Positions 1-9,778 of a DNA stretch of 64,000 nt are shown in pieces. Source of the stretch: Teichococcus coralli (GTDB taxonomy: Bacteria; Pseudomonadota; Alphaproteobacteria; Acetobacterales; Acetobacteraceae). The stretch is from positions 1 through 64,000 of the forward strand of contig NZ_SNVJ01000002.1 in assembly GCF_009829925.1 (NCBI RefSeq). The letters run 5' to 3'. The translations under genes were made by a program, and so were the position numbers. Under the pieces are notes generated by a model. That model was not told where the DNA came from and did no database searches. It saw only the letters and a program-made list of their open reading frames with translations. Within the stretch, counting starts at the first letter, position 1; each line of letters opens with the position of its first letter.

Positions 1-381
1 CACGGGGGCCGGCATCGGCGCCGGTGGCGCGGGGTTCGGCACGGGTGGCGTGGGCGGCGGCGGCGCGGGCGTCGGGTTCGGCGCGGGCGGAGGCGGCGGC
101 GGCGGAGGCGGCGGCGAGGGCGGCGTTGGCCGCTGCTCGGGTGTCGCCGGGGCGTCCGTGGTGGGCTCGGGTTCCGCCGAGGGCTTGGGCGGAGCCGCAT
201 TGGGCGCCGGGCTCGGTGCCTGCGCAAGCTGCGGCTGATCCGGCGTCACCAGCTCGACCGGGATCGCCTCCTGCGGCGGCGGAATGTCGCGGCCGGGCAA
301 CTTGAAAAGCAGCAGCACGCCGAGCAGCACGTGCAGTGCCGCCGAGAAGCCGCCCCAGAAACGAAGGCCGTGCGGGGCCAT
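1..381 (-). CDS. tolA: TolA-like energy-transducing protein, 3' part cut by window edge
   Basis: Only the N-terminal 127 codons are in the window. The protein starts at an ATG at 381 and has a short cytoplasmic start, one hydrophobic segment at about residues 10-24 (ALHVLLGVLLLF) and then a very Pro/Ala-rich stretch with a run of about ten prolines. TolA anchors in the inner membrane, spans the periplasm and links TolQR to TolB/Pal during envelope constriction at division. The layout is that of TolA or TonB; the position directly after ybgC-tolQ-tolR argues for TolA. The C-terminal domain that would settle this lies outside the window. The long proline run is unlike the Ala/Lys-rich helix of enterobacterial TolA but is common in alphaproteobacterial versions. 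Confidence 0.8.
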   Translation of the reverse strand, partial: MAPHGLRFWGGFSAALHVLLGVLLLFKLPGRDIPPPQEAIPVELVTPDQPQLAQAPSPAPNAAPPKPSAEPEPTTDAPATPEQRPTPPSPPPPPPPPPPAPNPTPAPPPPTPPVPNPAPPAPMPAPV

Positions 382-403
382 GATGATCCTGCCGAAGCCT
401 CTC

Positions 404-907
<504 letters not shown>

Positions 908-911
908 GGCG

Positions 912-1646
<735 letters not shown>

Positions 1647-1732
1647 TCGCCCCGGCAGTCGCGCGGGGCCTCACGTCTCGTTCCGGGCGCCGGCGAGGCA
1701 GTGCCGCCAGGGCGCCGCGCTCCGGCGAAGCC

Positions 1733-2167
1733 TCAGGCGCCCTGCCCCAGCGCATCACGGAGCGCGCTCCGCCAGGGCTCCGGAATGGCCACCGGGCGCA
1801 TTCCCTCGGCGCGCACGCAGACCAACCCGACCTTGAGCGACGCCTTCACCCCGCCGCCCTCCTCGCGCACCACCTGGTCGAGGTCCACCGACGCGCCGCG
1901 CAGGCGGCACACGGAGGTTTCCACGATCAGCGGCTCATCAAGGCGGGCGGGCGCCACATACTCCACTTCGATGCGCCGCACCACGAGCAATGAAGCGTAA
2001 TCCTGAATCATAAGTTGATGCGGCAAATCTATGGCACGCAAAGATTCTGTCCGCGCCCGCTCGGCCCATCTGAGATAGGTGGCATGGTAGGCAATGCCCC
2101 CCGCATCGGTGTCCTCGAAATAAACCCGGACGGGAAAGCGGTGTGGCCAAGGGAAACCCTTTGTCAC
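1733..2167 (-). CDS. ybgC: YbgC-type acyl-CoA thioesterase of the Tol-Pal cluster
   Basis: This 144-residue hotdog-fold protein carries the YbgC signature [16 protein letters not shown] near residues 17-32; the second aspartate of the DTD motif is the catalytic residue in the family. YbgC enzymes hydrolyse acyl-CoA thioesters and are nearly always encoded at the head of tol-pal operons, as here. The start codon overlaps the 3' end of ruvB by 4 bp, so translation is probably coupled to ruvB. The substrate in this organism cannot be told from sequence. Confidence 0.93.
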   Translation of the reverse strand: MTKGFPWPHRFPVRVYFEDTDAGGIAYHATYLRWAERARTESLRAIDLPHQLMIQDYASLLVVRRIEVEYVAPARLDEPLIVETSVCRLRGASVDLDQVVREEGGGVKASLKVGLVCVRAEGMRPVAIPEPWRSALRDALGQGA

Positions 2168-3189
2168 AAGCCGCCCCCGAGAAGGTCCGGCTGCGAGCCG
2201 GCCGGCGGGGCCAGCCCCAGGTGCCGCCAGCCCGGGTCGCCCAGCACGCGGCCGCGCGGGGTGCGCAGCACGAAGCCTTCCTGGATGAGGTAGGGCTCCA
2301 CCACCTCCTCCAGCGTGTCCCGCCCCTCGGCCAGGGCGGCGGCCAGCGTCTCCACGCCGACCGGGCCGCCATGATGGTGCTCGGCGATGCGGCGGAGATA
2401 GCGGCGGTCCATCGAGTCGAGGCCCTTGCCGTCCACCTCCAGCCGATTCAGCGCGCCGTCCGCCATGGCGCGGTCGGCCTTGTGGCCCGACACCAGCGAG
2501 AAGTCCCGCACCCGCCGCAGCAGGCGCCCGGCGATGCGCGGCGTGCCACGCGAGCGGTTGGCGATCTCCTCCGCGCCCTCCTCGGTGAGCGCGAAGCCAA
2601 GCTTCTGCGCACCGCGCCGGACGATCAGCAGCAACTCCTCCGGCGTGTAGAACTGCAGGCGCAGCGGAATGCCGAAGCGGTCGCGCAGCGGCGTCGCCAG
2701 CAGGCCGGCGCGGGTGGTGGCGCCAACCAGCGTGAAGGGCGGCAGGTCGATCCGCACGGTGCGCGCCGCCGGCCCCTCGCCGATGATTAGGTCGAGCTGG
2801 AAATCCTCCATCGCGGGGTAGAGGGTTTCCTCCAGCGCCGGCTGCAGCCGGTGGATCTCGTCCACGAACAGCACGTCGCGCGGCTGCAGGTTGGTCAGGA
2901 TGGCGGCGAGGTCGCCGGCCCTTTGCAGCACCGGCCCGGAGGTGGCGCGGAAGCCGACACCCAGCTCGCGCGAGACGATCTGCGCCAGGGTGGTCTTGCC
3001 GAGGCCAGGAGGGCCGTGCAGCAGCACATGGTCCAGCGCCTCGCCGCGCGCCTTGGCCGCCTGGATGAAGATGGCGAGGTTCTCGCGCAGCGACTTCTGG
3101 CCAGTGAAGTCGTCCAGCGTCTGCGGCCGGAGGGTGGCCTCGGCGGCGTCCTCCTCGCTGCGATGGGGATCGGCGATGCGCTCGCTCAT
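2164..3189 (-). CDS. ruvB: Holliday junction branch-migration helicase RuvB
   Basis: The 341-residue protein has the full RuvB architecture: AAA+ large domain with Walker A (GPPGLGKTT, near residue 60), Walker B/DEIH (VDEIH, near residue 110), sensor region GATTRAGLL, and a C-terminal winged-helix domain (GVETLAAAL...YLIQEGF). RuvB hexamers drive branch migration of Holliday junctions together with RuvA. Length and motifs are standard. ruvA lies 13 bp upstream and ybgC overlaps by 4 bp downstream. Linkage of ruvCAB to ybgC-tol is common in alphaproteobacteria. Confidence 0.98.
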   Translation of the reverse strand: MSERIADPHRSEEDAAEATLRPQTLDDFTGQKSLRENLAIFIQAAKARGEALDHVLLHGPPGLGKTTLAQIVSRELGVGFRATSGPVLQRAGDLAAILTNLQPRDVLFVDEIHRLQPALEETLYPAMEDFQLDLIIGEGPAARTVRIDLPPFTLVGATTRAGLLATPLRDRFGIPLRLQFYTPEELLLIVRRGAQKLGFALTEEGAEEIANRSRGTPRIAGRLLRRVRDFSLVSGHKADRAMADGALNRLEVDGKGLDSMDRRYLRRIAEHHHGGPVGVETLAAALAEGRDTLEEVVEPYLIQEGFVLRTPRGRVLGDPGWRHLGLAPPAGSQPDLLGGGL

Positions 3190-3202
3190 GGCTGGGGCAC
3201 TT

Positions 3203-3826
3203 TCATCGCGGCGCCAGTTCCTTCAGCGCCTCGCGGATCAGGGTTTCGAGCCCCGCCCCCTCCCCGGCCCGCTCGGCCACGCGCGCCACCGCCGCCGAAG
3301 CCTCGGGCCGCTTCCAGCCCAGGTTGGTCAGGGCGGAGATGGCGTCCGCCGTGGCGCGGTCGCCGGGGGCGAGGTCCGCCGCCGCGGCGGCGATGCCGGC
3401 GGCGAAGGCCGGGCCGGTCGGCATGGCGCCGACGCGGTCGCGCAACTCGGAGATCAGGCGGATGGCGAGCTTGGCGCCGACGCCCGGCGCCCGGCTCAGC
3501 GCGCCCTTTTCGCCCGCCATCAGCGCGCGGGCGAGGTCGGCGGGCGAAAGGGTGGAGAGCAGCGCCAGCGCCAGCTTCGGCCCAACCCCCTGGATGCCGG
3601 TCAGCAGGCGGAACCAGTCGCGCTCGGCCGCCTCGGCGAAGCCGTAGAGGATGATGGCGTCCTCCCGCACCACTGTCTCCACCAGCAGCGCGCCGGTGGC
3701 CGGCGGCTGCGGCAGGGCGGAAAGCGTCCGCGCCGAGCAGGCGACGAGGTAGCCGACGCCGTTCACGTCGAAGATGCAGCCGCCCTCGAACGGGGTGTCC
3801 AGCTTCCCGGTGAGCTTGCCGATCAT
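3203..3826 (-). CDS. ruvA: Holliday junction DNA-binding protein RuvA
   Basis: The 207-residue protein begins [10 protein letters not shown] and has the OB-fold N-terminus, the paired helix-hairpin-helix region ([20 protein letters not shown] and [14 protein letters not shown]) and the C-terminal RuvB-binding domain ([20 protein letters not shown]). RuvA tetramers bind the four-way junction and dock RuvB rings. The start overlaps the ruvC stop by 4 bp, and ruvB follows at 13 bp. Confidence 0.98.
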   Translation of the reverse strand: MIGKLTGKLDTPFEGGCIFDVNGVGYLVACSARTLSALPQPPATGALLVETVVREDAIILYGFAEAAERDWFRLLTGIQGVGPKLALALLSTLSPADLARALMAGEKGALSRAPGVGAKLAIRLISELRDRVGAMPTGPAFAAGIAAAAADLAPGDRATADAISALTNLGWKRPEASAAVARVAERAGEGAGLETLIREALKELAPR

Positions 3827-4341
3827 GCGGAAACGCGGCCTTTCGCGAGGGCCACGCGGGTTGAGCGGTGATGCGCGTGGCAGATGGCGACCGCCAGCGC
3901 GTCGGAGGCGTCGGCCCGCTTCAGCGTGGCGCCGGGCAGCAGGCGGCGCACCATCTCGGCCACCTGCTCCTTTTCGGCATGCCCGGTGCCGACCACGGCG
4001 CGCTTCACTTCCATCGCCTGGTACTCGGCGACCGGAAGCCCCGCCAAGGCAGGCGCCAGCAGCACCACGCCGCGCGCCTGGCCGAGCTTCAGCGCCGCGC
4101 CGGGGTTCTTGTTGACATAGGTATGCTCCACCGCCGCCTCATCCGGCTTCCAGAGGTCCATCAGCGTGTTGAGCGCGCGGTGGATCTGGCAGAGCCGGTC
4201 GGCCAGGGAGAGATCGGTGGTGGTGGAGATCACCCCGTCGGCGATGTGGCGCAGCCGGTTGCCGCTGCTCTCCACCACCCCCCAGCCGGTATGCTGCAGC
4301 CCGGGGTCCAGGCCGAGAAGGCGCACCATGCCCCCGGACAT
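3823..4341 (-). CDS. ruvC: Crossover junction endodeoxyribonuclease RuvC
   Basis: The 172-residue resolvase has the acidic active-site residues in their family positions: the first Asp in LLGLDPGLQHTGWG, the Glu in EAAVEHTYVNKNPGAALKLG, and the Asp pair in KRADASDALAVAICHAHH. RuvC cleaves Holliday junctions after RuvAB migration. The given start yields MSGGMVRLLGLDPG; the inner Met five residues on (4329) is equally possible. yebC lies 5 bp upstream and ruvA overlaps by 4 bp. Confidence 0.97.
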   Translation of the reverse strand: MSGGMVRLLGLDPGLQHTGWGVVESSGNRLRHIADGVISTTTDLSLADRLCQIHRALNTLMDLWKPDEAAVEHTYVNKNPGAALKLGQARGVVLLAPALAGLPVAEYQAMEVKRAVVGTGHAEKEQVAEMVRRLLPGATLKRADASDALAVAICHAHHRSTRVALAKGRVSA

Positions 4342-4346
4342 GCGGC

Positions 4347-5096
4347 TCAGGCCGAGAGCTTCTGCAGCACGGCCTCGGGCACCTCGAAATTCGCCGTCAC
4401 CGCCTGCACGTCGTCATGCTCGTCCAGCACGTCCACCAGCTTGAGCACGGTGCGCGCCTGGTCCTCGTCCAGCTCGACGGTGACGCCGGGGCGCCATTCC
4501 AGCTTGGCGCTCTCCGCCGGGCCGAACTTCTCCTCCAGCGCGTCGCGGACAGTGAACAGGTCCTCGACCGCCGTGCGGATCTCGTGGCCTTCCTCGCCGC
4601 TCTCGACATCGGCGGCACCGGCCTCGATGGCGGCCTCCAGCACCTCGTCGGCGCTGCCCGCCGCGGCGGGAAAGCGGACCGCGCCCAGCCGCTCGAACTG
4701 GAAGGCCACCGAGTTGGTCTCGCCCAGCGCCCCGCCATACTTGGAGAAGGCCGAGCGGATGTCGGAGGCGGTGCGGTTGCGGTTGTCGGTCAGCGTCTCG
4801 ACGATGATGGCGACGCCGGCGGGGCCATAGCCCTCGTAGCGCACCTCGACATAGTCCTCGCCGCCCGCCCCGCCGGTCGCCTTCTTGATGGCGCGGTCGA
4901 TGGTGTCCTTGGTCATGTTGGCGACGCGCGCCGCCTGCACCGCCGAGCGCAGCCGCGGGTTCGAGGCCGGGTCGGGCAGGCCCTGGCGGGCGCTCACCGT
5001 GATCTCGCGGATCAGCTTGGCGAAGATGCGCGCCCGCTTGGCGTCCTGCGCGCCCTTCCGGTGCATGATGTTCTTGAACTGGGAATGGCCGGCCAC
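4347..5096 (-). CDS. yebC: YebC/PmpR-family regulatory protein (TACO1 family)
   Basis: This 249-residue protein starts [21 protein letters not shown], the family hallmark, and is full length. YebC family members bind nucleic acid: some act as transcription regulators, and others (TACO1-like, YebC2) help ribosomes at difficult proline-containing stretches. Nothing in the sequence decides between the roles. It heads the minus-strand yebC-ruvCAB-ybgC-tolQRA run, 5 bp from ruvC; yebC-ruvC linkage is very common. The promoter for the whole run should lie in 5097-5311. Confidence 0.96.
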   Translation of the reverse strand: MAGHSQFKNIMHRKGAQDAKRARIFAKLIREITVSARQGLPDPASNPRLRSAVQAARVANMTKDTIDRAIKKATGGAGGEDYVEVRYEGYGPAGVAIIVETLTDNRNRTASDIRSAFSKYGGALGETNSVAFQFERLGAVRFPAAAGSADEVLEAAIEAGAADVESGEEGHEIRTAVEDLFTVRDALEEKFGPAESAKLEWRPGVTVELDEDQARTVLKLVDVLDEHDDVQAVTANFEVPEAVLQKLSA

Positions 5097-5311
5097 GCGC
5101 TGCTCTCCGGTATTCTCGTGATGTTCCGGGCTGTCGCGGAGCTATAGCCTCCCGCGCGCCCGGACGCGAGGGGGCGCCTTCCGCCGCGGGCGCCGGGCGG
5201 GCGCCGGGCGGGCGCGGCAACCTTCCGCGGCCCGAGGCCATTCTCCAGGCATCGCCGCTCCCTGCGCCTCCCCCCGGTCAGGCAGGCGAGCCCGCCATCA
5301 GGAGCGCAACC

Positions 5312-6349
5312 ATGCCCGACGCCTTCGCCCAAGCACTCCCGTCGGGGGCAGGCAGCAGCGCCGCCGAACAGATCAGCGCCTCGGTCGACGGGCTTCAGGC
5401 AAAGCTTGAGGGATGGCTCGACGGCTTGATCGTGCTGCTGCCGAACATCATCGTGGCGGCGCTGGTCCTCGGCCTCTTCTGGCTGTTCGGCAGCATCACC
5501 CAGCGCAGCTTCAACCACTGGGCCGTGGCAAGGCGGCGCGAGAACCTCGGCGCGGTGCTCGGCGGCTTCCTCAAGCTCGCGCTCATCATCGCCGGCGGCC
5601 TGCTGGCCATCACCATCGTGCTGCCCTCGCTGAACCCGGGCGACCTCGTCGCCGGGCTTGGGGTCGGGTCGGTGGCCATCGGCTTCGCCTTCAAGGATAT
5701 CCTGCAGAACTGGCTGGCCGGCGTGCTGATCCTGCTGCGCCAGCCCTTCCGGCCCGGCGACCAGATCGTCATCAACGGCTTCGAGGGCACGGTGGAGCAT
5801 GTCGAGGCGCGGGTCACCGCCATCCGCACCTATGATTCGCGGATGGTGCTGGTGCCCAACAGCGACGTCTATACCAACGCGGTGCTGGTCAATACCGCCT
5901 TCGCCAAGAGCCGCTCGCAGTTTGACGTCGGCATCGGCTATGGCGACGACATCCGCACCGCGCGCGGCGTCATCCTGAAGGCCATTCACGGCCTGGAGGG
6001 GGTGGAGGCCGAGCCCGCCCCTGAGGTACTGGTGCAGGATCTCGCCGCCTACCAGGTGGCGCTGCGGATCTTCTGGTGGTCCGACCCGCGCCGCCACGAC
6101 CGCATCCACACCCGGTCGCGGGTGGTGGAAGCCGTCAAGTACGCGCTCGACGGCGCCGGAATAGACATGCCCTTCGAAACCCAGGTGCACCTGCTGCACG
6201 ACCAGACCGACGAACTCGACGGGCGGCGCGGCAAGCAGCGCGAGGGCTGGCCCGCGCCCTCCGGGCAGACGCAACGGCCGCGCTTCGAGGCATTGCGCCC
6301 GGAGGCACGCCCCGGAGGCCGGCCCGAGCAGGAAAGGGCCGCGGAATGA
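5312..6349 (+). CDS. mscS: Small-conductance mechanosensitive ion channel (MscS family)
   Basis: The 345-residue protein has three predicted transmembrane helices (about residues 42-62, 82-105 and the pore helix near 115-135). The pore region GVGSVAIGFAFKDILQNWLAG followed by RPGDQIVINGFEGTVEHV is the MscS TM3 and beta-domain signature. The family opens under membrane tension to release solutes in hypo-osmotic shock. Start ATG at 5312 has AGGAGCG at a proper distance. The C-terminal tail from about residue 305 is Arg/Gly/Pro rich and probably disordered. The gene stands alone, divergent from yebC. Confidence 0.93.
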   Translation: MPDAFAQALPSGAGSSAAEQISASVDGLQAKLEGWLDGLIVLLPNIIVAALVLGLFWLFGSITQRSFNHWAVARRRENLGAVLGGFLKLALIIAGGLLAITIVLPSLNPGDLVAGLGVGSVAIGFAFKDILQNWLAGVLILLRQPFRPGDQIVINGFEGTVEHVEARVTAIRTYDSRMVLVPNSDVYTNAVLVNTAFAKSRSQFDVGIGYGDDIRTARGVILKAIHGLEGVEAEPAPEVLVQDLAAYQVALRIFWWSDPRRHDRIHTRSRVVEAVKYALDGAGIDMPFETQVHLLHDQTDELDGRRGKQREGWPAPSGQTQRPRFEALRPEARPGGRPEQERAAE

Positions 6350-6402
6350 TCGCCGGCGCGCCGCCGGGAGGGCGAAGCAGGAACAGGAGCGCGCGCCGCG
6401 CC

Positions 6403-6855
6403 TTAGCCCGCGCTTCCGGCGCCTCGCAGCCGGCCGGTCAAGGTGGCCAGCGCATCCCGGAGGGCGCCGATCGCCTCCTCCGCCTCATCCAGCGTGCAGG
6501 CCAGCCTGTCCCTGATCCCGGCGACCGCGCTCCGCAGCGCGATACCTCTCCCGGCCAGCCGGATGCGGACCTGCCGTTCGTCGGCCGCATCGCGCTCGCG
6601 GCGCACCAGCCCATTCGCCTCCATGCGCTTCAGCAGGGGGGTCAGGGTCCCGGAGTCCAGATGCAGGCGGCCGCCGATCTCCTTCACCGTCTGCCCTTCC
6701 CGCTCCCACAGGATCAGCAGCACCAGATACTGCGGGTAAGTCAGGCCAAAAGGCTCCAGCAGCGGCTTGTAGGCGGCGGTGAACGCGTGGTTCGCGGCAT
6801 AGACGGCGAAGCACAGGTTGTCCTCCAACCGGCCACAGCCCGGGATTTCCGTCAT
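6403..6855 (-). CDS. ohrR: OhrR-type MarR-family peroxide-sensing repressor
   Basis: With start ATG at 6855 (GGAG 6 nt upstream) the protein has 150 residues. It is a winged-helix MarR regulator (YKPLLEPFGLTYPQYLVLLILWEREG; GGRLHLDSGTLTPLLKRME; the DERQVRIRL wing). The N-terminal NLCFAVYAAN motif contains the reactive cysteine of OhrR (Cys15 here), which organic hydroperoxides oxidise to release DNA. A second cysteine sits in the C-terminal helix (RDRLACTLDEAEE), as in two-cysteine OhrR proteins. It is divergent from ohr over 134 bp, the classic arrangement. A TTG 21 nt further upstream (6876) is a less likely start. Confidence 0.93.
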   Translation of the reverse strand: MTEIPGCGRLEDNLCFAVYAANHAFTAAYKPLLEPFGLTYPQYLVLLILWEREGQTVKEIGGRLHLDSGTLTPLLKRMEANGLVRRERDAADERQVRIRLAGRGIALRSAVAGIRDRLACTLDEAEEAIGALRDALATLTGRLRGAGSAG

Positions 6856-6900
6856 CGAAGCTCCAGCTCCCCTCAAGGCAGGTTCTAGGGCAGTTTATCC

Positions 6901-6920
6901 TTGCAAGCAATTATATTGTG
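6901..6920. promoter_or_regulatory. Candidate OhrR operator in the ohrR-ohr intergenic region
   Basis: The 134-bp divergent region contains an AT-rich patch, TTGCAAGCAATTATATTGTG, in otherwise GC-rich DNA. It includes the inverted repeat CAAT-TAT-ATTG at 6908-6918. OhrR operators in proteobacteria are AT-rich palindromes containing CAAT/ATTG half sites between ohr and ohrR. The match to that type and the position are seen; binding is inferred. Confidence 0.45.
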
Positions 6921-6989
6921 TCCTATTTAAATGTCCGCAACTGAATGGCGCGGGCGTGAAGCCGGCGCCTCACTGCAAAGGAGATACCG

Positions 6990-7415
6990 ATGTCCGTGGA
7001 CGTGAAGTACAGCACCGAGGCCACCGCCACCGGAGGTCGCGACGGCCGCTCCCGCACCGCCGACGGCGCGTTCGACGTGAAGCTCTCCACCCCGAAGGAA
7101 CTGGGCGGCGCGGGCGGGACCGGCAACAACCCCGAGCAGCTCTTCGCCGCCGGCTATGCGGCCTGCTTCCTTGGCGCCATGAAGGCGGCCGCCGCGCAGG
7201 AGAAGATCCGCGTGCCGGATGATGCGACCGTGACGGCCAAGGTGGGCATCGGCCCCCGCTCCGCGGGCGGATTCGGCATCACGGCCGACCTGAAGGTCTC
7301 GCTGCCCGGCATCGAGCGCGCCCAGGCCGAGGCGCTGGTGCAGAAGGCACACCAGATCTGCCCCTACTCCAACGCGACCCGGAACAATGTGGATGTGGGC
7401 CTGACCGTCGTCTGA
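6990..7415 (+). CDS. ohr: Organic hydroperoxide reductase Ohr (OsmC/Ohr family)
   Basis: The 141-residue protein is full length for Ohr. It has both catalytic cysteines in family context: the peroxidatic one in FAAGYAACFLGAMK and the resolving one in QICPYSNATRNN. Ohr reduces fatty-acid and other organic hydroperoxides with lipoylated protein as electron donor. AAAGGAG lies at a good distance from the ATG at 6990. It is divergent from the ohrR repressor gene, which probably controls it. Confidence 0.96.
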   Translation: MSVDVKYSTEATATGGRDGRSRTADGAFDVKLSTPKELGGAGGTGNNPEQLFAAGYAACFLGAMKAAAAQEKIRVPDDATVTAKVGIGPRSAGGFGITADLKVSLPGIERAQAEALVQKAHQICPYSNATRNNVDVGLTVV

Positions 7416-7424
7416 CGGGAGCGA

Positions 7425-7453
7425 GCGTGGGGTGGCTCATGGCCGCCCCACGC
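7425..7453 (+). terminator. Hairpin after ohr
   Basis: GCGTGGGG (7425-7432) pairs with CCCCACGC (7446-7453) across a 13-nt loop, starting 10 nt after the ohr stop. No T tract follows, so this is only a terminator-like hairpin. The rest of 7454-7573 holds nothing I can name. Confidence 0.35.
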
Positions 7454-7573
7454 GCGCCGGGTGTCCGGATCGCGACGTCCTTAGGACCTCGGGACCATGG
7501 CACCAGGCCCTGTTTTCAGTGGCCGGCCGGCCCGCCGCCTTCGTGGGTGGGGACGGACCTCGCGGCCAGGGCG

Positions 7574-8395
7574 CTAGAATTCGGGCATGGCCGGCGCGAG
7601 CTGGCCGCCCAGCCGGACCGGCGCCACCTGCCGCGCCAGCCCGGTGGCATCGTCGGTTTCCACGAAGACCCCGGAAAGGGTCGCCGGTCCTTCGGCGGGC
7701 GCAAGCTTCTCGCCGGGCACCTTGCGCCAGAAGCGCAGCGCCGCGCCCCCTTTCTGCATGCCGATCACGCTGTCGTAGTCGCCGCACATTCCGGCATCGG
7801 TCATGTAGGCGGTGCCGTTCTCCAGGATGCGGTGGTCGGCGCTGGGCACATGGGTATGGGTGCCCACCACCAGGCTCACCCGGCCGTCGAAGCTGTGCGC
7901 GAACCCCATCTTCTCGCTGGTCGCCTCGGCGTGGATGTCCACCACGATGGCCTGCACGCTGCCGCCGGCCCCCATGCTGTACCGCGCCAGTTCCGCCTGT
8001 GCGCCGCGGAAGGGGTCGTCCAGCGGCTCCATGAAGAGACGGCCCATCACGTTCAGCACCAGCGCCTTGCGGCCGCCGGGCACCTCGACCATGGTGGCGC
8101 CGCGCCCCGGCGTGCCGGGCGGATAGTTCAGCGGGCGGATCAGCCGTGGTTCGCCGTCGATGAAGCCGATGATCTCCTTGCGGTCCCAGGAATGGTTGCC
8201 GAGGGTCAGCACATCAGCCCCGGCGGCCAGGAAGGCGCGCACCATCTCGGGCGAGACGCCGAAGCCGTGGCTGGCATTCTCGGCGTTCACCACCACGAGG
8301 TCGGCCTTCAGGCGGGCCCGCAGCCCGGGCAGCTCGGCGGTCAGGGCGTCGCGGCCGGTGCGGCCAACCACGTCGCCCAGAAACAGGATCCGCAA
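7574..8395 (-). CDS. YmdB-family metallophosphoesterase
   Basis: The 273-residue protein has the calcineurin-like metal-binding motifs of the YmdB family in order: GDVVGRTGRDAL at the N-terminus, NAENASHGFG, TLGNHSWD, HAEATSEK and GTHTHVPSAD. In Bacillus, YmdB is a phosphodiesterase acting on 2',3'-cyclic nucleotides (and reportedly 3',5'-cAMP) that influences biofilm formation; the role in alphaproteobacteria is little known. It begins 6 bp after the 5-formyl-THF cyclo-ligase stop, so the pair is cotranscribed. This linkage with the cyclo-ligase gene is frequent in the class. Confidence 0.9.
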   Translation of the reverse strand: MRILFLGDVVGRTGRDALTAELPGLRARLKADLVVVNAENASHGFGVSPEMVRAFLAAGADVLTLGNHSWDRKEIIGFIDGEPRLIRPLNYPPGTPGRGATMVEVPGGRKALVLNVMGRLFMEPLDDPFRGAQAELARYSMGAGGSVQAIVVDIHAEATSEKMGFAHSFDGRVSLVVGTHTHVPSADHRILENGTAYMTDAGMCGDYDSVIGMQKGGAALRFWRKVPGEKLAPAEGPATLSGVFVETDDATGLARQVAPVRLGGQLAPAMPEF

Positions 8396-8401
8396 CGCGA
8401 T

Positions 8402-9019
8402 CTATCCTTTGTTGGTCGGAATGAAGCCGGTTTCGGTGGCGATGCCGGCGAGGGGCTGGTCGTGCGCGCCGACCGGCAACTCGGGCACCTCCTGCACGGC
8501 ATAGGCGACGCCGATGGCGCGGGCGCCAGGCAGACCGGCAAGGGTGCGGTCGTAATAGCCCCCGCCATAGCCAAGGCGCATCCCACGCCGGTCGAAGGCG
8601 AGCAGCGGCACCAGCAGGAAGTCCGGCGCGACGGCCTCCCCCTCGGCCGGAACGGAGGTCCCGAAGCGCCCCGCCACCAGCGCTTCGCCGATGCGCCAGC
8701 GGCGGAAGACGAGCGGGCTCCCGCGCGGCGGCGTCACCGGCAGCCCCAGCACGTGGCCGGCCGCCTCCAGCCGACGCATCAACGGGCGGATGTCGATCTC
8801 CCCGCCCATCGGCCAGAACCCGCCGACCACGGCGCCGGGCGCTGGCGGACAAGCGGCCAGCACCACGGCCGCGAGCGCCTCGGCGGCGCCCTCGGGTGCG
8901 CCCTCGGGTGCGAAGGCATCGCGCGCCGCAAGCGCCGCCTGGCGCAGCGCGGCCTTGGAGGCGGCGAGCGACGGCGGATCGGCGGAGGGATCGGGGGAGG
9001 TTGCGTGCGGAGCCGCCAT
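8402..9019 (-). CDS. fau: 5-formyltetrahydrofolate cyclo-ligase
   Basis: The 205-residue protein has the MTHFS signature: substrate and ATP loop VPLLAFDRRGMRLGYGGGYYDR near residues 137-158, and a conserved N-terminal basic helix after SLAASKAALRQAAL. The enzyme converts 5-formyl-THF to 5,10-methenyl-THF with ATP. An Ala/Pro-rich head of about 18 residues precedes the domain, and a slightly later start is possible. It lies immediately downstream of the 6S RNA gene, as in most proteobacteria (ygfA). Confidence 0.95.
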   Translation of the reverse strand: MAAPHATSPDPSADPPSLAASKAALRQAALAARDAFAPEGAPEGAAEALAAVVLAACPPAPGAVVGGFWPMGGEIDIRPLMRRLEAAGHVLGLPVTPPRGSPLVFRRWRIGEALVAGRFGTSVPAEGEAVAPDFLLVPLLAFDRRGMRLGYGGGYYDRTLAGLPGARAIGVAYAVQEVPELPVGAHDQPLAGIATETGFIPTNKG

Positions 9020-9029
9020 GGCCGTTGGC

Positions 9030-9165
9030 GTTTTTATCCTCCTAAGGCCTGCGTTAGCAGGTGGGCACCAGGTAGCCGGACCAAGATCCGGCCAGAGCCA
9101 GCTCCCGGAGGATGCTTATTGGCCCCAGGGATAAATTGCCTGACGCACCGGGCAGCTCCGCGGCG
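9030..9165 (-). ncRNA. ssrS: 6S RNA
   Basis: The 151-bp gap between zapA and the cyclo-ligase gene is the standard place for 6S RNA. The minus-strand sequence contains the expected pairing elements: GCTGCCCGGTGCGTCA near the 5' end, ATTTATCCCTGGGGCC, GGGAGCTGGCTCTGGC, GGATCTTGGTCCGGCTACC and GGTGCCCACCTGC near the 3' end. The closing stem can form from the 5' and 3' parts around a central bulge rich in unpaired bases, the promoter mimic that binds sigma70 RNA polymerase. The ends are estimated to within about 10 nt. Confidence 0.88.
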
Positions 9166-9170
9166 CATAT

Positions 9171-9497
9171 TTAGGAACGGCCGAGCGACGCGACAATGCC
9201 CTCGATGCGCTCCGCGATGCGGCCGAGCCGATCGGCCAGCCGCGGATCGGCCGCCGCGCCCTGCGGCGGCATGGAGCGGGCGCGCGACAGCTCGACCCGG
9301 AGGTCGTGGATCTCGTCCGCCAGCAGCAGGGAGGCCAGCAGCAGCAGCCGGCTCTCGCCATACTGCCCGCCCATCGCCCGGATGGAGGAGACGCGGCGGT
9401 CCACATCCGCCGCCAGTGCGATGAGGTGCCCCTCCTGCCCATCCTCGCAGGAGACGGGGTGGGTGTAGCCGCCGACGCGAACCGTGACCTGGCCCAA
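9171..9497 (-). CDS. zapA: Cell division protein ZapA
   Basis: The 108-residue protein has the ZapA fold outline: an N-terminal strand region (GQVTVRVGGYTHPVSCEDGQE), the LIALAADVDRRV helix and a long C-terminal helix that would form the coiled coil (LLLLASLLLADEIHDLRVELS). ZapA binds and bundles FtsZ at the Z-ring. It is preceded by a 92-residue coiled-coil gene at 2 bp and followed by 6S RNA, the usual alphaproteobacterial order. Confidence 0.92.
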   Translation of the reverse strand: MGQVTVRVGGYTHPVSCEDGQEGHLIALAADVDRRVSSIRAMGGQYGESRLLLLASLLLADEIHDLRVELSRARSMPPQGAAADPRLADRLGRIAERIEGIVASLGRS

Positions 9498-9499
9498 GC

Positions 9500-9778
9500 T
9501 CAGCTCTCCTCGCTGCTAACGTCATCCGGCATGGCAGAATCGTCCGGCGCATCCGATTCGGAGGTCATGAAGCCCGGGTCCTGCGGGGCGGCAGCGCCTT
9601 CCATCTCGGCCAGGGCGCCGCGCAGCCGTTCCAGGGTTTCATCCAGCCGCGCCGAGAGCGCGGCCACGGCCTCCGGGGAGACGCCAGCGGACTGGGGTGG
9701 GCGAGCCGCGAGGGCCGCCGCCAACCGTTCCACCGCCTGCTCCAGCCGGGCCGCCGCCTCGCCTACGCTCTCGCTCAT
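9500..9778 (-). CDS. Small coiled-coil protein encoded before zapA
   Basis: The 92-residue acidic protein consists of a helix with heptad-like Ala/Leu spacing (about residues 8-60, EAAARLEQAVERLAAALAAR then ALSARLDETLERLRGALAEM) followed by a Ser/Asp/Glu-rich tail. It resembles the short DUF4164-type proteins found just upstream of zapA in many alphaproteobacteria. Function is unknown; the 2-bp spacing to zapA suggests a role linked to the divisome. Confidence 0.75.
   Translation of the reverse strand: MSESVGEAAARLEQAVERLAAALAARPPQSAGVSPEAVAALSARLDETLERLRGALAEMEGAAAPQDPGFMTSESDAPDDSAMPDDVSSEES

Noticed and set aside
1..381. TonB instead of TolA for the truncated protein
   Set aside because: TonB has the same N-terminal layout, but the ybgC-tolQ-tolR context makes TolA far more likely. 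The missing C-terminus would decide.
5186..5218. GC-rich direct repeats (GGGCGCCGGGC) upstream of yebC
   Set aside because: Short, low-complexity, and of a kind expected by chance in 70% GC intergenic DNA; no regulatory pattern recognised.
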